A stretch of 14,312 bases of DNA from Acidobacteriota bacterium (GCA_021799945.1 JAJYZK010000031.1:1-14312); one strand, 5' to 3'. Counted from the stretch's first letter, positions 1 to 6,729 are shown. The notes: generated by a model from the letters alone, not told the origin. Program-made: numbers and translations.

Positions 1-2
1 TC

Positions 3-512
3 TCCGCCGCCGTCTTAACTCTGGCCATGGCCGTCTATTTCTACCTGATTCAAAGGCCACCGGTGGCCACCGGTGAGGTCCTGCATGTAGATCTGTATCC
101 CACCCATACCGTCATCAGCGGCGGGCAGGGCTCTACGGGGATGCAGGGAAGCAACGAGTCGTACGATCAGCTTCTGGTTTTGGAGCGTGTGCGGCTTCGC
201 AATCAGACCGATATCCCGCTCTTTTTATCGGACATATCCGAGTCCATCACGTTGCCCGACGGCTCGCAGCAGGTGAGCACGGCGGCGGGAAAGGAGGATG
301 TCGACCGGGTCATTCAAGCCTATCCGGATCTGGCCCCAATGCGCGCGGATCCGATTCAGCCCGACCTGACCCTCCAGCCGGGTCAGAGCGTGGAGGGTCT
401 GGAGATATTCAATTTCGCCATCTCGAAAGAGACCTGGAACACGCTACGTTCGGCGGCGGTGGTAGTTTCCTTTGTCCATCAGAGAAACCTGTCGATTCCC
501 GTGCCCCGCTGA
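3..512 (+). CDS. Membrane-anchored hypothetical protein, 5' end cut off by the window
   Basis: The reading frame is open from the first bases of the window. An ATG exists at 27, but the codons before it (SAAVLTLA) join with MAVYFYLIQ to make one continuous hydrophobic segment, so that ATG lies inside a membrane helix and the true start is probably upstream. After the anchor come about 140 residues that look like a soluble, mostly beta domain facing away from the membrane: VERVRLRN-type strands, 'TDIPLFLSDISESITLPDG', and a later 'LTLQPGQSVEGLEIFNF'. The alternation resembles the Ig-like domains of small anchored bacterial proteins, but I cannot name the family. There are no catalytic motifs and no cysteines. 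The stop is TGA at 510-512. A GC-rich hairpin follows 15 bases later. Function unknown; I am confident only that it is coding and partial. Confidence 0.75.
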   Translation, partial: SAAVLTLAMAVYFYLIQRPPVATGEVLHVDLYPTHTVISGGQGSTGMQGSNESYDQLLVLERVRLRNQTDIPLFLSDISESITLPDGSQQVSTAAGKEDVDRVIQAYPDLAPMRADPIQPDLTLQPGQSVEGLEIFNFAISKETWNTLRSAAVVVSFVHQRNLSIPVPR

Positions 513-527
513 GCCTGCGGGGAGGCC

Positions 528-543
528 CGGCGGGGTTCCGCCG
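528..543 (+). terminator. Stem-loop after the first gene
   Basis: CGGCGG, loop GGTT, CCGCCG forms a perfect 6-bp GC stem starting 15 bases after the stop codon at 512. No run of T follows, so it is not a classic intrinsic terminator. It may act as a transcript 3' end or be chance in GC-rich DNA. Confidence 0.3.
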
Positions 544-624
544 ATACCGGCGCAATACCGATAAAAGAAGCGCTCCGGCCGCAGATTGGACATTCGCCCA
601 TCTTCGGGGCTGGGCCGGGGAACT

Positions 625-658
625 GGGCCGGAACTCGGCCCGGAGATCCGGTCTCCGG
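625..658. terminator. Two adjoining stem-loops between convergent genes
   Basis: GGGCCG-gaact-CGGCCC (625-641) and CCGGAGA-tccgg-TCTCCGG (640-658) are two perfect inverted repeats with 5-base loops that share two bases, so they could form alternately. They lie just past the end of the minus-strand coiled-coil gene (stop at 666) and between two converging genes, the expected place for a two-way terminator. There is no T tract on either strand, so this call rests on position and symmetry only. Confidence 0.35.
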
Positions 659-665
659 CTGCCGG

Positions 666-1496
666 TCAGGGGGTGCTCTGCTGGGGGGCGTTTTTGGGCG
701 TCGCCAGGTAGCCCGAAACCATGTTCTTCTCTACGTTGTTGACTACCACTTCATAGAGAAGATTGTTCTTGCCCGTATAGAACTGCACGGGCTCGTTCAG
801 GCCGCGATCCTTCTTCTCGATGTTCCGATCGTCGGCTTCCACATCCATGGTGTATCGCGCGTGCTTGGGATCGGCCTTTCTCAGCCGGAGGGAGACCCCG
901 GCCAGGGGCGTGGGTTTGGCCCCGCGGTGCAAAGTGAACTGGTAATAGTTGCGGTCGCCGATGTGCTTGAGAACCTCCAGTTCCTGCGCATTGGTGGCGA
1001 TCCGCCCGCTCTGCACGCCCAGATCGCCGGTCATAGTGCGCAATTGGGCCTCGTCGCTCTGCAGCTCGGTTTTGGTCTGGGCGACGTCCGTCTTGACTCC
1101 GCCGACATCGGTCTTGACGTTGCTCACCTCCCCGGAGACCGCGCCGATCTGCTGCCGCGCCTGCGCCTGCTCGCTTTCCAGACGGGCGGCATCGGCCTGC
1201 TGCCTCCGGAGCAGGTCACTGGCCCGGGCTTCCAGTTGCTTCTGCGTCATCCCCACGCTCTGGGCCATCGCGGCGGTAGTGGCGCGCAAGCGGGCGTCGG
1301 ATTCCGCCAGACTGGCGGCCACCTTGTCATTCTCCTGCTGCTCGGCGGCGGCGATTTGCGTCTGCTCCTGCGCGATGCGGTTCTGCAGCGTGTAGGCCCA
1401 GATGAGGGCCCCGAGGGAGGCCACGACTGCGAAGAAAACGAGCACGATAAAAATCCCGGAATGGGTACGTTCGACGACTTCCAATTCATCGCTCAT
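666..1496 (-). CDS. Membrane-anchored coiled-coil protein of unknown function
   Basis: The protein is 276 residues from ATG at 1496-1494. I prefer this start because AAAGG lies about nine bases before it and the upstream 42 codons, although open, are low-complexity and unlike a protein start. Residues 14-36 (GIFIVLVFFAVVASLGALIWAYT) are one hydrophobic helix after a short acidic N-terminus. Residues 37-175 are rich in Q, E, A, R and K and are probably a long coiled coil, including the heptad-like series VSNVKTD, VGGVKTD, VAQTKTE. Residues 180-276 form a small globular part ('NYYQFTLHRGAKPTPLAGVSL') that looks beta-rich and ends in a short polar tail. The layout suggests a signal-anchor protein with a periplasmic rod and head. 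It converges on the preceding gene. Family and role are unrecognised; an envelope scaffold is only a guess. Confidence 0.8.
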   Translation of the reverse strand: MSDELEVVERTHSGIFIVLVFFAVVASLGALIWAYTLQNRIAQEQTQIAAAEQQENDKVAASLAESDARLRATTAAMAQSVGMTQKQLEARASDLLRRQQADAARLESEQAQARQQIGAVSGEVSNVKTDVGGVKTDVAQTKTELQSDEAQLRTMTGDLGVQSGRIATNAQELEVLKHIGDRNYYQFTLHRGAKPTPLAGVSLRLRKADPKHARYTMDVEADDRNIEKKDRGLNEPVQFYTGKNNLLYEVVVNNVEKNMVSGYLATPKNAPQQSTP

Positions 1497-1623
1497 CGCC
1501 ACTGCCTTTCTAGCGCCGGGGAGGCGTATCTGGTTTGGGGTCCAGGAACCTTGAGAATGCTCGAACGCGGCCGGAGTGGGGGAAGAGCCGCCGCACGACC
1601 CTCCGACGGCGGCATTCTTCATC

Positions 1624-1634
1624 CTACAGTGTAG
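1624..1634. promoter_or_regulatory. Short palindrome, possible operator
   Basis: CTACAGTGTAG is an 11-base palindrome with one central base. It lies about 128 bases upstream of the start of the minus-strand coiled-coil gene and just before the thiO remnant. TACA/TGTA half-sites are typical of BlaI/MecI-like repressors. No regulator gene is in the window, and a palindrome of this size can arise by chance, so this is a weak call. Confidence 0.25.
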
Positions 1635-1636
1635 AC

Positions 1637-2019
1637 GTGGATGGGACGGATGTAGTCATAGCCGGCGGAGGGCAAATTGGTCTTTCCCGCGCCCTGGAGC
1701 GCGCCCCGATCTGGCGTGGGCCGGTTATCGAGTGCTCGTCCTCGAGCTCGGAGGCGCCATGCGCGAGGCCTTTTGGGCGGAGGCCGGTATGCTGGCGGCC
1801 GAAGATCCGGAAAACCCCCAGGCGCTGCGCGAGCTGGCCCTCCTCAGCCGCGGCCTCGACGCCGCATATCTCGATTCGATCGAGCGGCTTTCCGTCCGCT
1901 CCATTCCTGCGAACCGCGGCCGCTTTGCAGCGGTCGCTCCCCGGCCAGAACTCTGCTTGGCGCCCCCGCCGAAGTGGACATTGCGCCCTTCCGCCCGGAG
2001 ATTCTCCAACCCGCCGCGG
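1637..2019 (+). pseudogene. thiO: Decayed glycine oxidase (ThiO / FAD-dependent oxidoreductase), frameshifted and internally deleted
   Basis: No single frame makes a protein here, but pieces of one family appear in order. From a possible GTG at 1637, frame 2 reads DVVIAGGGQIGLSRALE (1649-1699), an FAD-binding dinucleotide fold with GGGxIG. The sequence then jumps to frame 1 for GYRVLVLELGGAMREAFWAE and AGMLAAEDPENPQALRELA, on to LDSIERLSVRSIP (1723-1908). It returns to frame 2 for PFLRTAAALQ (1901-1930), and finally to frame 3 for APAEVDIAPFRPEIL (1962-2006), which resembles the extreme C-terminus of amino-acid oxidases of this family. 'GRGYRVLVLE' and 'AAGMLA' are typical of ThiO. ThiO is usually about 370 residues, so some 230-250 central residues seem to be missing. 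At least three shifts plus a large deletion argue for real decay, not a single sequencing error. The intact enzyme would oxidise glycine for thiazole synthesis in thiamine biosynthesis. The exact subfamily is less certain than the fold. Confidence 0.65.
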
Positions 2020-2039
2020 GCCAGCGCGGAACCGGCGGC

Positions 2040-2069
2040 ATGACAATGGTTTCAACCCTGCGCTATAAC
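2040..2069 (+). promoter_or_regulatory. Candidate promoter for citrate synthase
   Basis: ATGACA (2040-2045, one mismatch to TTGACA) and TATAAC (2064-2069, one mismatch to TATAAT) are separated by 18 bases. A start of transcription near 2076 would give a leader of about 100 bases before the citrate synthase ATG at 2174. This is the best sigma-70-like match I see in the window. It begins just beyond the end of the thiO remnant, so citrate synthase keeps its own promoter. Confidence 0.45.
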
Positions 2070-2173
2070 TTGAGAATGACCGATGTGCGGCCCCCCTGCC
2101 TTCGGGTTCCAATCGGCTACAGGGACCCTGACGGCGCAAGCGGCGGTCGTTCCCGGAGTTGGAGGAAAACGGC

Positions 2174-3307
2174 ATGGCGACTGCGGTAACGGGCAAGGGA
2201 TTGGAGGGTGTGGTTGCCGCAAATTCCGGCATCTGCTGGATCGACGGCGACGCGGGGGTTCTGGCCTACCGCGGGATCGACATCCACGAACTGGCGAATA
2301 AATCCAACTTTTCCGAGACGGCTTATCTGCTCTGGTTCGGACGCTTACCCACAGAGAAGGAACTGGCCGGCTTCCGTGCCGAGCTGGCCGCCGCACGAAC
2401 GCTCGACCCCAGGATCGTCGATCTGCTGCGCTCCCTTCCTCCTTCCGCCAACCCCATGGAGGTATTGCGCACCGCCATCTCCGCGCTCAGCTTTTATGAC
2501 CCCGATGAAAACGACAATGGCCACGACGCCAATGTGCGCAAGAGCTTCCGCCTGACGTCGCAGATCGCCATGATCGTGGCCGCCTACGACCGCATCCGCA
2601 AGGGCCGAAGCGTGGTCGAGCCGGATCCCTCGCTGTGCCACGCCGCGAATTTTCTGTGGATGCTCACCGGCGAGAAGCCCTCGGATACCGCGTCAAAGAC
2701 CTTCGACCTCGCGCTCATTCTGCATGCCGACCACGAGCTGAACGCCTCCACCTTCGCCGCCCGCGTCATCGCCGCCACCCTCTCCGACATCCATTCTGCG
2801 ATCACCGGGGCGATCGGCGCGCTCAAAGGGCCGCTGCACGGCGGGGCCAATGAGTCGGTCATGCGCCTGCTGTTCGCAATCCGGCAGCAAAACGCGGATC
2901 CGGTGGCCTATGTGGCGGCGATGCTGGCGGGCAAAAAGAAGATCTCCGGATTCGGCCATCGCGTCTATCGCACCGAGGATCCGCGCGCGACCCATCTGCG
3001 CAGAATGTCGGAGCAGTTAGGCAAAGACTCCGGCGACAGCCAGTGGTTTGAGATGTCCCGCAAGATCGAAACCTATATCCTGGCCGAGAAAAAACTCAAC
3101 GCCAACGTGGATTTCTACTCCGCCTCCACATACACCATGCTGGGCATCGATCTCGATCTCTTCACCCCCATCTTCGCCGTGAGCCGCATCGCCGGCTGGG
3201 CCGCGCACGTCATTGAACAGTTGGACGACAACCGCCTGATCCGCCCACGCGCCGAGTACATCGGTCCCGAATATCCGCAGAAATACCTGCCCCTGTCCGC
3301 GCGTTGA
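2174..3307 (+). CDS. gltA: Citrate synthase (type II, 2-methylcitrate synthase-like)
   Basis: The enzyme condenses oxaloacetate with acetyl-CoA to citrate in the TCA cycle; close relatives use propionyl-CoA to make 2-methylcitrate. The product is 377 residues, in the range of the short Bacillus/archaeal-type enzymes. ATG at 2174 is chosen over a TTG at 2159 because GGAGG at 2161-2165 sits eight bases before it. The conserved catalytic set is present: His222 in GPLHGGANE, His262 in GFGHRVY and Asp313 in NVDFYSA. The substrate-binding HADHELNAST stretch is at 184-193, and the N-terminal 'GVLAYRGIDIHELA' motif is also present. It appears to be a single-gene transcript with its own promoter; no prpB or prpD lies beside it, which favours a citrate synthase role over methylcitrate, though sequence alone does not settle this. 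It ends facing the DinB gene. Confidence 0.95.
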   Translation: MATAVTGKGLEGVVAANSGICWIDGDAGVLAYRGIDIHELANKSNFSETAYLLWFGRLPTEKELAGFRAELAAARTLDPRIVDLLRSLPPSANPMEVLRTAISALSFYDPDENDNGHDANVRKSFRLTSQIAMIVAAYDRIRKGRSVVEPDPSLCHAANFLWMLTGEKPSDTASKTFDLALILHADHELNASTFAARVIAATLSDIHSAITGAIGALKGPLHGGANESVMRLLFAIRQQNADPVAYVAAMLAGKKKISGFGHRVYRTEDPRATHLRRMSEQLGKDSGDSQWFEMSRKIETYILAEKKLNANVDFYSASTYTMLGIDLDLFTPIFAVSRIAGWAAHVIEQLDDNRLIRPRAEYIGPEYPQKYLPLSAR

Positions 3308-3371
3308 CGGCGGGCGGCGCTCCCGACCGAGACGATCGATTATTCAGGGCAGGGAGCGCAATTGGGAGCGC

Positions 3372-3411
3372 AGGCGGACTCCGCCTCCAACCGCCATGGC
3401 GGCCTTCCGCC
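3372..3411. terminator. Cluster of hairpins between convergent citrate synthase and DinB genes
   Basis: AGGCGG-act-CCGCCT (3372-3386), then overlapping CCGCCATGGCGG (3391-3402) and GGCGG-cctt-CCGCC (3398-3411), lie in the 115-base gap between two converging stop codons. The symmetry would serve both strands. Only the AAAA at 3417-3420 could supply a short U run, and that would be for the minus strand before the hairpin, so classic intrinsic termination is not shown. Confidence 0.35.
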
Positions 3412-3422
3412 GCCCTAAAACG

Positions 3423-3992
3423 CTACATGGTGGCCGGCGGCGCAAACCCGTTCATCCGCAGATATTCCACCATCTGTCCGTAGTGATCGTTGCAATGCAC
3501 GATGGCCGCAGCCGCCATGCCGGCGCGGGTCGCGCCGTTCTTGCCCAAGCTCAGAAATGCGTTTTGCGCGGTCATCGTGCCGATCGAACTCCGGCCGTAG
3601 GCAAAGGAGTCCTTGAGGGCCTGGAGGATGTCGCTCTTCGAGGTAAGCGAGTCGATCGATTTGACATCGCGGTTCGGCTTCAATCCCAGGGCGGAAAAGT
3701 AGTTGTAATTGGCCGAAGCCATGTGCTTGGCCTGCTCGGCAAAGGTGCGGACGCCCTTGAAGTTGCCGCTAGTCGGGGCAAAGTTGTATTTGCCGGCCGG
3801 CATGGCTTCGGCCACGCCGATCACTTCGCGCTCGACTTCGTTGAGAATTCGGCCGTAAACCTGCGATGGCGCTATCGGCGGCCCATCCGCCGCCATGGCC
3901 GGCAAACCGGCCAGGATCGTCACTGCACAGACTAATACCGCCAACCGGGAAAGCCGGTGACGGCAGCCGATACCGGGAAATTTTTCCTTCAC
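3423..3992 (-). CDS. Secreted DinB-family protein
   Basis: A GTG start at 3992-3990 is chosen because GGAGG (4002-3998) lies five bases before it; the frame runs further upstream but without a better start. The product is 189 residues. Residues 1-34 look like a signal peptide: basic start, hydrophobic LAVLVCAVTILAG, and PAMA before AD, so cleavage near 34/35. The mature part has the four-helix DinB/YfiT pattern with the three metal-binding histidines: His90 in EQAKHMASANYNY, and His166 and His170 in HCNDHYGQMVEYLRMNG. DinB-fold proteins are metal-dependent, often thiol-linked enzymes. The substrate cannot be read from sequence. Export is notable because most characterised DinB proteins are cytoplasmic. 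It is divergent from the cysteine desulfurase. Confidence 0.85.
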   Translation of the reverse strand: MKEKFPGIGCRHRLSRLAVLVCAVTILAGLPAMAADGPPIAPSQVYGRILNEVEREVIGVAEAMPAGKYNFAPTSGNFKGVRTFAEQAKHMASANYNYFSALGLKPNRDVKSIDSLTSKSDILQALKDSFAYGRSSIGTMTAQNAFLSLGKNGATRAGMAAAAIVHCNDHYGQMVEYLRMNGFAPPATM

Positions 3993-4036
3993 GCCTGCCT
4001 CCGAAGCGCATTCGCGCTTGCGGTGAAAGCGTAGCA

Positions 4037-4083
4037 GATTTCCGCAGATAACGATTTTCGCGGATTTCGGCTGATTTTCGCGG
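4037..4083. repeat. Short phased repeats of a GATTTTCGCGG motif
   Basis: GATTTCCGCAG (4037), GATTTTCGCGG (4053), GATTTCGGCTG (4063) and GATTTTCGCGG (4073) follow one another. The last three start exactly 10 bases apart, about one helical turn. The two end copies of this trio are identical over 11 bases. They lie in the 174-base gap between the divergent DinB and cysteine desulfurase genes. Similar 'cgcGGATTTtcgcgg' strings occur as dispersed intergenic repeats in several bacterial phyla (recalled, not checked). A regulator binding array is the alternative. Confidence 0.55.
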
Positions 4084-4166
4084 CCGGGAGGGATTTGGGG
4101 CTCGCCCCCGCCATGTCTTTTCGGTCCGGGCCGGCGCACTCAATTAGAATCGAAAGCGAGGGATTT

Positions 4167-5351
4167 ATGCGGCGAGTCTACTTCGATGCGAATGCCACCA
4201 CGCCTCTGCTCCCCGAGGTGCTGGAGGCGGTGCGCCCTTTTTTTCTGGAGCGGTTCGGCAACGCTTCCTCGATTCACAGGGAAGGCCAGCAGGCGCGCGC
4301 GGCAGTGGAAGCCGCGCGCGAGCGCGTGGCCGGAATGCTCCATTGTCGCGCCTCGGAAATCGTCTTCACCGGGGGGGCAACGGAGAGCGACAATCTTGCC
4401 CTTTTCGGCTTGGCGCGTCCTGGAGACCACGTTATCACCACCTCGGTCGAGCACCATGCGGTGTTGCACACCGCGGAAAAATTGTGCGAGCGGGGAAGGG
4501 AGGTCACCGTGCTCCCGGTCGACGGGTCGGGCCGCATCAGCCCCGACGATGTGCGCGGGGTTTTGCGGCCGGAAACCCGGCTGATCAGCGTGATGGCGGC
4601 CAATAACGAGACTGGAGTGATGCAACCGGTAGAGGAGATTGGCCGGATCGCGGCGGAGACCGGCGTCAGTTTCCACACCGACGCGGTCCAGGCCGCGGGC
4701 AAAATCCCGCTCGATACGAAGGCGATCGGCTGCGGCCTGCTGAGCATCTCCGGCCACAAAATGCATGCGCCGCAGGGCGTGGGAGCGCTGTTTGTGCGCT
4801 CCGGCGTGGCCCTCGAGCCGCTCCAGATCGGCGGATCTCACGAACGCCGGCGCCGGGCCGGAACGGAAAATGTCCCCGGCATCGTGGGCCTGGGTAAGGC
4901 CGCCGAGATCGCCGTGGAGGGCCTTCGGGACCATGCGCCGGAACGGATTGCTGCGTTGCGCGATCGGCTGGAGCAGGCAATCCTGGACCGCGTGAAGGAC
5001 TGCGGGGTGAACGGATGGGGAGCGCCGCGCGTCTGCAACACAACCAATCTCTGGTTCGATCGCCTGGAGGGAGAAGCTCTGGTAATCGCCCTCGATCTGA
5101 AGGGCCTCGCGGTTTCCGGAGGCTCGGCCTGCGCTTCGGGCGCCACGGAGCCGTCGCATGTGCTCATGGCCATGGGCCTTTCCCCCCAGCGCGCCCGGGG
5201 CAGCATCCGTGTAAGTCTGCAAAAGTCCGCCACGGAAGAGGATGTCGATTTCGCCGCGAAATTGATTCCGGAGCAGGTGGAACGGCTGCGCCGGCTGTCG
5301 CCTCAATCCTCAAGCCGGAGAGTTGTATCCGCCGGCATACCCGCCCTTTAG
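4167..5351 (+). CDS. iscS: Cysteine desulfurase (NifS/IscS family)
   Basis: This PLP enzyme takes sulfur from L-cysteine, giving alanine and an enzyme persulfide that feeds Fe-S clusters or tRNA thiolation. The product is 394 residues. ATG at 4167 has GAGGG (4158-4162) four bases before it and gives the family's usual start, 'RRVYFDANATTPLLPEV'; the longer open frame from 4095 does not. Visible landmarks are the TGGATESDN loop, EHHAVL (His96/97), MAANNETG, FHTDAVQA (Asp172), PLP-binding Lys198 in SISGHKMHAP, RRRAGTENV, and the active-site Cys322 in SGGSACASG. The last 20 residues are a poorly conserved serine-rich tail. No iscU, iscR or suf gene is adjacent, while mnmA follows on the same strand, so a role in tRNA 2-thiolation is a fair inference. 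A TAGAAT at 4145-4150 could be its -10 box. The iscS symbol is by family; nifS would also fit. Confidence 0.93.
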   Translation: MRRVYFDANATTPLLPEVLEAVRPFFLERFGNASSIHREGQQARAAVEAARERVAGMLHCRASEIVFTGGATESDNLALFGLARPGDHVITTSVEHHAVLHTAEKLCERGREVTVLPVDGSGRISPDDVRGVLRPETRLISVMAANNETGVMQPVEEIGRIAAETGVSFHTDAVQAAGKIPLDTKAIGCGLLSISGHKMHAPQGVGALFVRSGVALEPLQIGGSHERRRRAGTENVPGIVGLGKAAEIAVEGLRDHAPERIAALRDRLEQAILDRVKDCGVNGWGAPRVCNTTNLWFDRLEGEALVIALDLKGLAVSGGSACASGATEPSHVLMAMGLSPQRARGSIRVSLQKSATEEDVDFAAKLIPEQVERLRRLSPQSSSRRVVSAGIPAL

Positions 5352-5408
5352 CGCAGGGGCCGATGCGGGTTCGCTGGAGCCCGGCGACTTCACCGGAGGA
5401 CTGCCCGG

Positions 5409-5527
5409 CTAGGAGTTTGTTGAAAAACGCGCCGAGCGAGGCGCAACCGGATGAGCGCCTGTCAATCGAGCTACCCCAAGGAATTGGATCTGCCCCGGCC
5501 ACAAATCTGTTTTCAACAAACTCCTAG
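5409..5527. mobile_element. 119-bp miniature element with perfect 18-bp terminal inverted repeats (MITE-like)
   Basis: The left arm CTAGGAGTTTGTTGAAAA (5409-5426) and the right arm TTTTCAACAAACTCCTAG (5510-5527) are perfect reverse complements, 83 bases apart. The next inner base pair and the next outer pair do not match, so the arms are sharply bounded. Both ends carry CTAG, which could be a 4-bp target duplication as made by some IS5-family elements, leaving 14-bp arms; because CTAG is itself a palindrome this cannot be told from an extended arm. Inside are GCGCC-gagcga-GGCGC (5429-5444) and an alternative AGGCGC/GCGCCT pairing. There is no coding capacity, as expected for a non-autonomous element. 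It fills most of the gap between cysteine desulfurase and mnmA, ending 32 bases before the mnmA start. Confidence 0.7.
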
Positions 5528-5559
5528 AGCGCGGATCGTTCGGAAAGGGCTGCGCATCG

Positions 5560-6729
5560 ATGCCCGAAGCGGAAAAGACTACTGAAGCGCCGACGATTGC
5601 CGTGGCCATGTCCGGCGGCGTGGACTCCTCGACGGTCGCCGCCATCCTCAAGGCCGCAGGACATTCCCTGGTCGGGCTGACCCTGCAATTGTGGAATCAG
5701 AGGCGTCTTGACGGAGAGCACGGGGAGCCAAAAGGGAGCCCGGAGCAGCCTGCTCAGCCGCGAACCCAGGGGCCGCGAACCCAGGGCCGCTGCTGCTCCC
5801 TCGACGACGTCTATGACGCCCGGCGCGTAGCCGAGGCGCTGGGCATTCCTTATTACGTCGTGAACCACCAGGAGCCTTTTGAGCGGGAGGTGGTGCGTCC
5901 ATTCGTCAGGGATTATCTGGCCGGACGGACGCCGATTCCCTGCAGCCGCTGCAACAACTCCATCAAGTTCGATCAACTGCTCACCACGGCCCGCCAGATC
6001 GGGGCGGAGCGAATCGCCACGGGACATTACGCGCGCAGCCACTACGATCGGGTTCGAGGGCGGTGGATTCTCAAGCGGCCCGCCGATACCGCTAAAGACC
6101 AGACCTACTTTCTCTTCGGCCTTACCCAGGAACAGCTCTCCCACGCGCTCTTCCCTCTCGGCGATCTGACGAAATCCGAGGTGCGGCGCCTGGCCCGGGA
6201 CCATGGCTTGGCCTTGGCCGACAAGCCGGACTCCCAGGAGATCTGCTTCATTCCTGGCGGCGACTACAGACGCTTCATCGACGATTACCTCCGCGAGCAA
6301 GGGGAGTCCCTCCCGGAAACCGAGGGAGAATTCGTTTCGCCCGCAGGGGAGATCCGAGGCCGTCATCGCGGAATTCACCACTACACCGTCGGCCAGCGCA
6401 AGGGTCTGGGCATTGCCTCGCCCACCCCGCTCTATGTCCTTTCCATCGACCCGCGAGGCAATCGAGTGGAGGTCGGCGAGGAGAGCGAACTGAGTGGGAC
6501 CACCCTGCGAGCCGGAGAAATCAACTGGATCTCCATCCCGGCGCCGGAAACTCCGATCCGCGTGCAGGTGAAGATCCGGCATAGGCATGAGCCGGCGTGG
6601 GCCACCGTGGAGATGCGTGGAGAGGAGGCGGAGGTTCGCTTCGACCAGCCGGTCCGCGCGGTCACCCCCGGTCAGGCGGCGGTTTTTTACGAGGGAGACG
6701 AGGTGGCGGGCGGCGGCTGGATCCTGTAA
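5560..6729 (+). CDS. mnmA: tRNA-specific 2-thiouridylase MnmA
   Basis: MnmA adenylates and thiolates U34 of tRNA Lys, Glu and Gln to make s2U, using persulfide sulfur passed from a cysteine desulfurase. The product is 389 residues. AAAGGG at 5544-5549 precedes the ATG by ten bases. The PP-loop ATP motif SGGVDSS is at 18-24. GRTPIPCSRCNNSIKF holds Cys128, the first catalytic cysteine, with Cys131 nearby. TGHYAR is at 154-160, the tRNA-contact stretch KDQTYFLF at 179-186, and the second catalytic Cys229 is in PDSQEICFIP. The C-terminal beta domains follow (HHYTVGQRKGLG, then 'AVTPGQAAVFYEGDEVAGGGWI'). Residues 48-77 form a loop longer and more polar than usual, containing a doubled PRTQG. The cysteine desulfurase upstream is the natural sulfur donor; the two may once have been closer, before the miniature element inserted. 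Confidence 0.96.
   Translation: MPEAEKTTEAPTIAVAMSGGVDSSTVAAILKAAGHSLVGLTLQLWNQRRLDGEHGEPKGSPEQPAQPRTQGPRTQGRCCSLDDVYDARRVAEALGIPYYVVNHQEPFEREVVRPFVRDYLAGRTPIPCSRCNNSIKFDQLLTTARQIGAERIATGHYARSHYDRVRGRWILKRPADTAKDQTYFLFGLTQEQLSHALFPLGDLTKSEVRRLARDHGLALADKPDSQEICFIPGGDYRRFIDDYLREQGESLPETEGEFVSPAGEIRGRHRGIHHYTVGQRKGLGIASPTPLYVLSIDPRGNRVEVGEESELSGTTLRAGEINWISIPAPETPIRVQVKIRHRHEPAWATVEMRGEEAEVRFDQPVRAVTPGQAAVFYEGDEVAGGGWIL
5758..5787 (+). repeat. 15-bp tandem duplication inside mnmA
   Basis: CCGCGAACCCAGGG occurs twice in a row (5758 and 5773, period 15), coding for PRTQG-PRTQG at residues 67-76 of MnmA. The period is a multiple of three, so the frame is kept. It lies in a variable loop between the first strand pair of the PP-loop domain and the helix starting SLDDVYDARR. 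Confidence 0.8.

Noticed and set aside
1624..2232. A 202-codon minus-strand frame across the thiO remnant
   Set aside because: It runs across the thiO pieces and into the citrate synthase start, has no family likeness, and is explained by GC-rich composition.
3866..4143. Upstream extension of the DinB gene toward 4139
   Set aside because: The extra 49 codons cross the phased repeats and hide the signal peptide; the GTG at 3992 has a good ribosome site.
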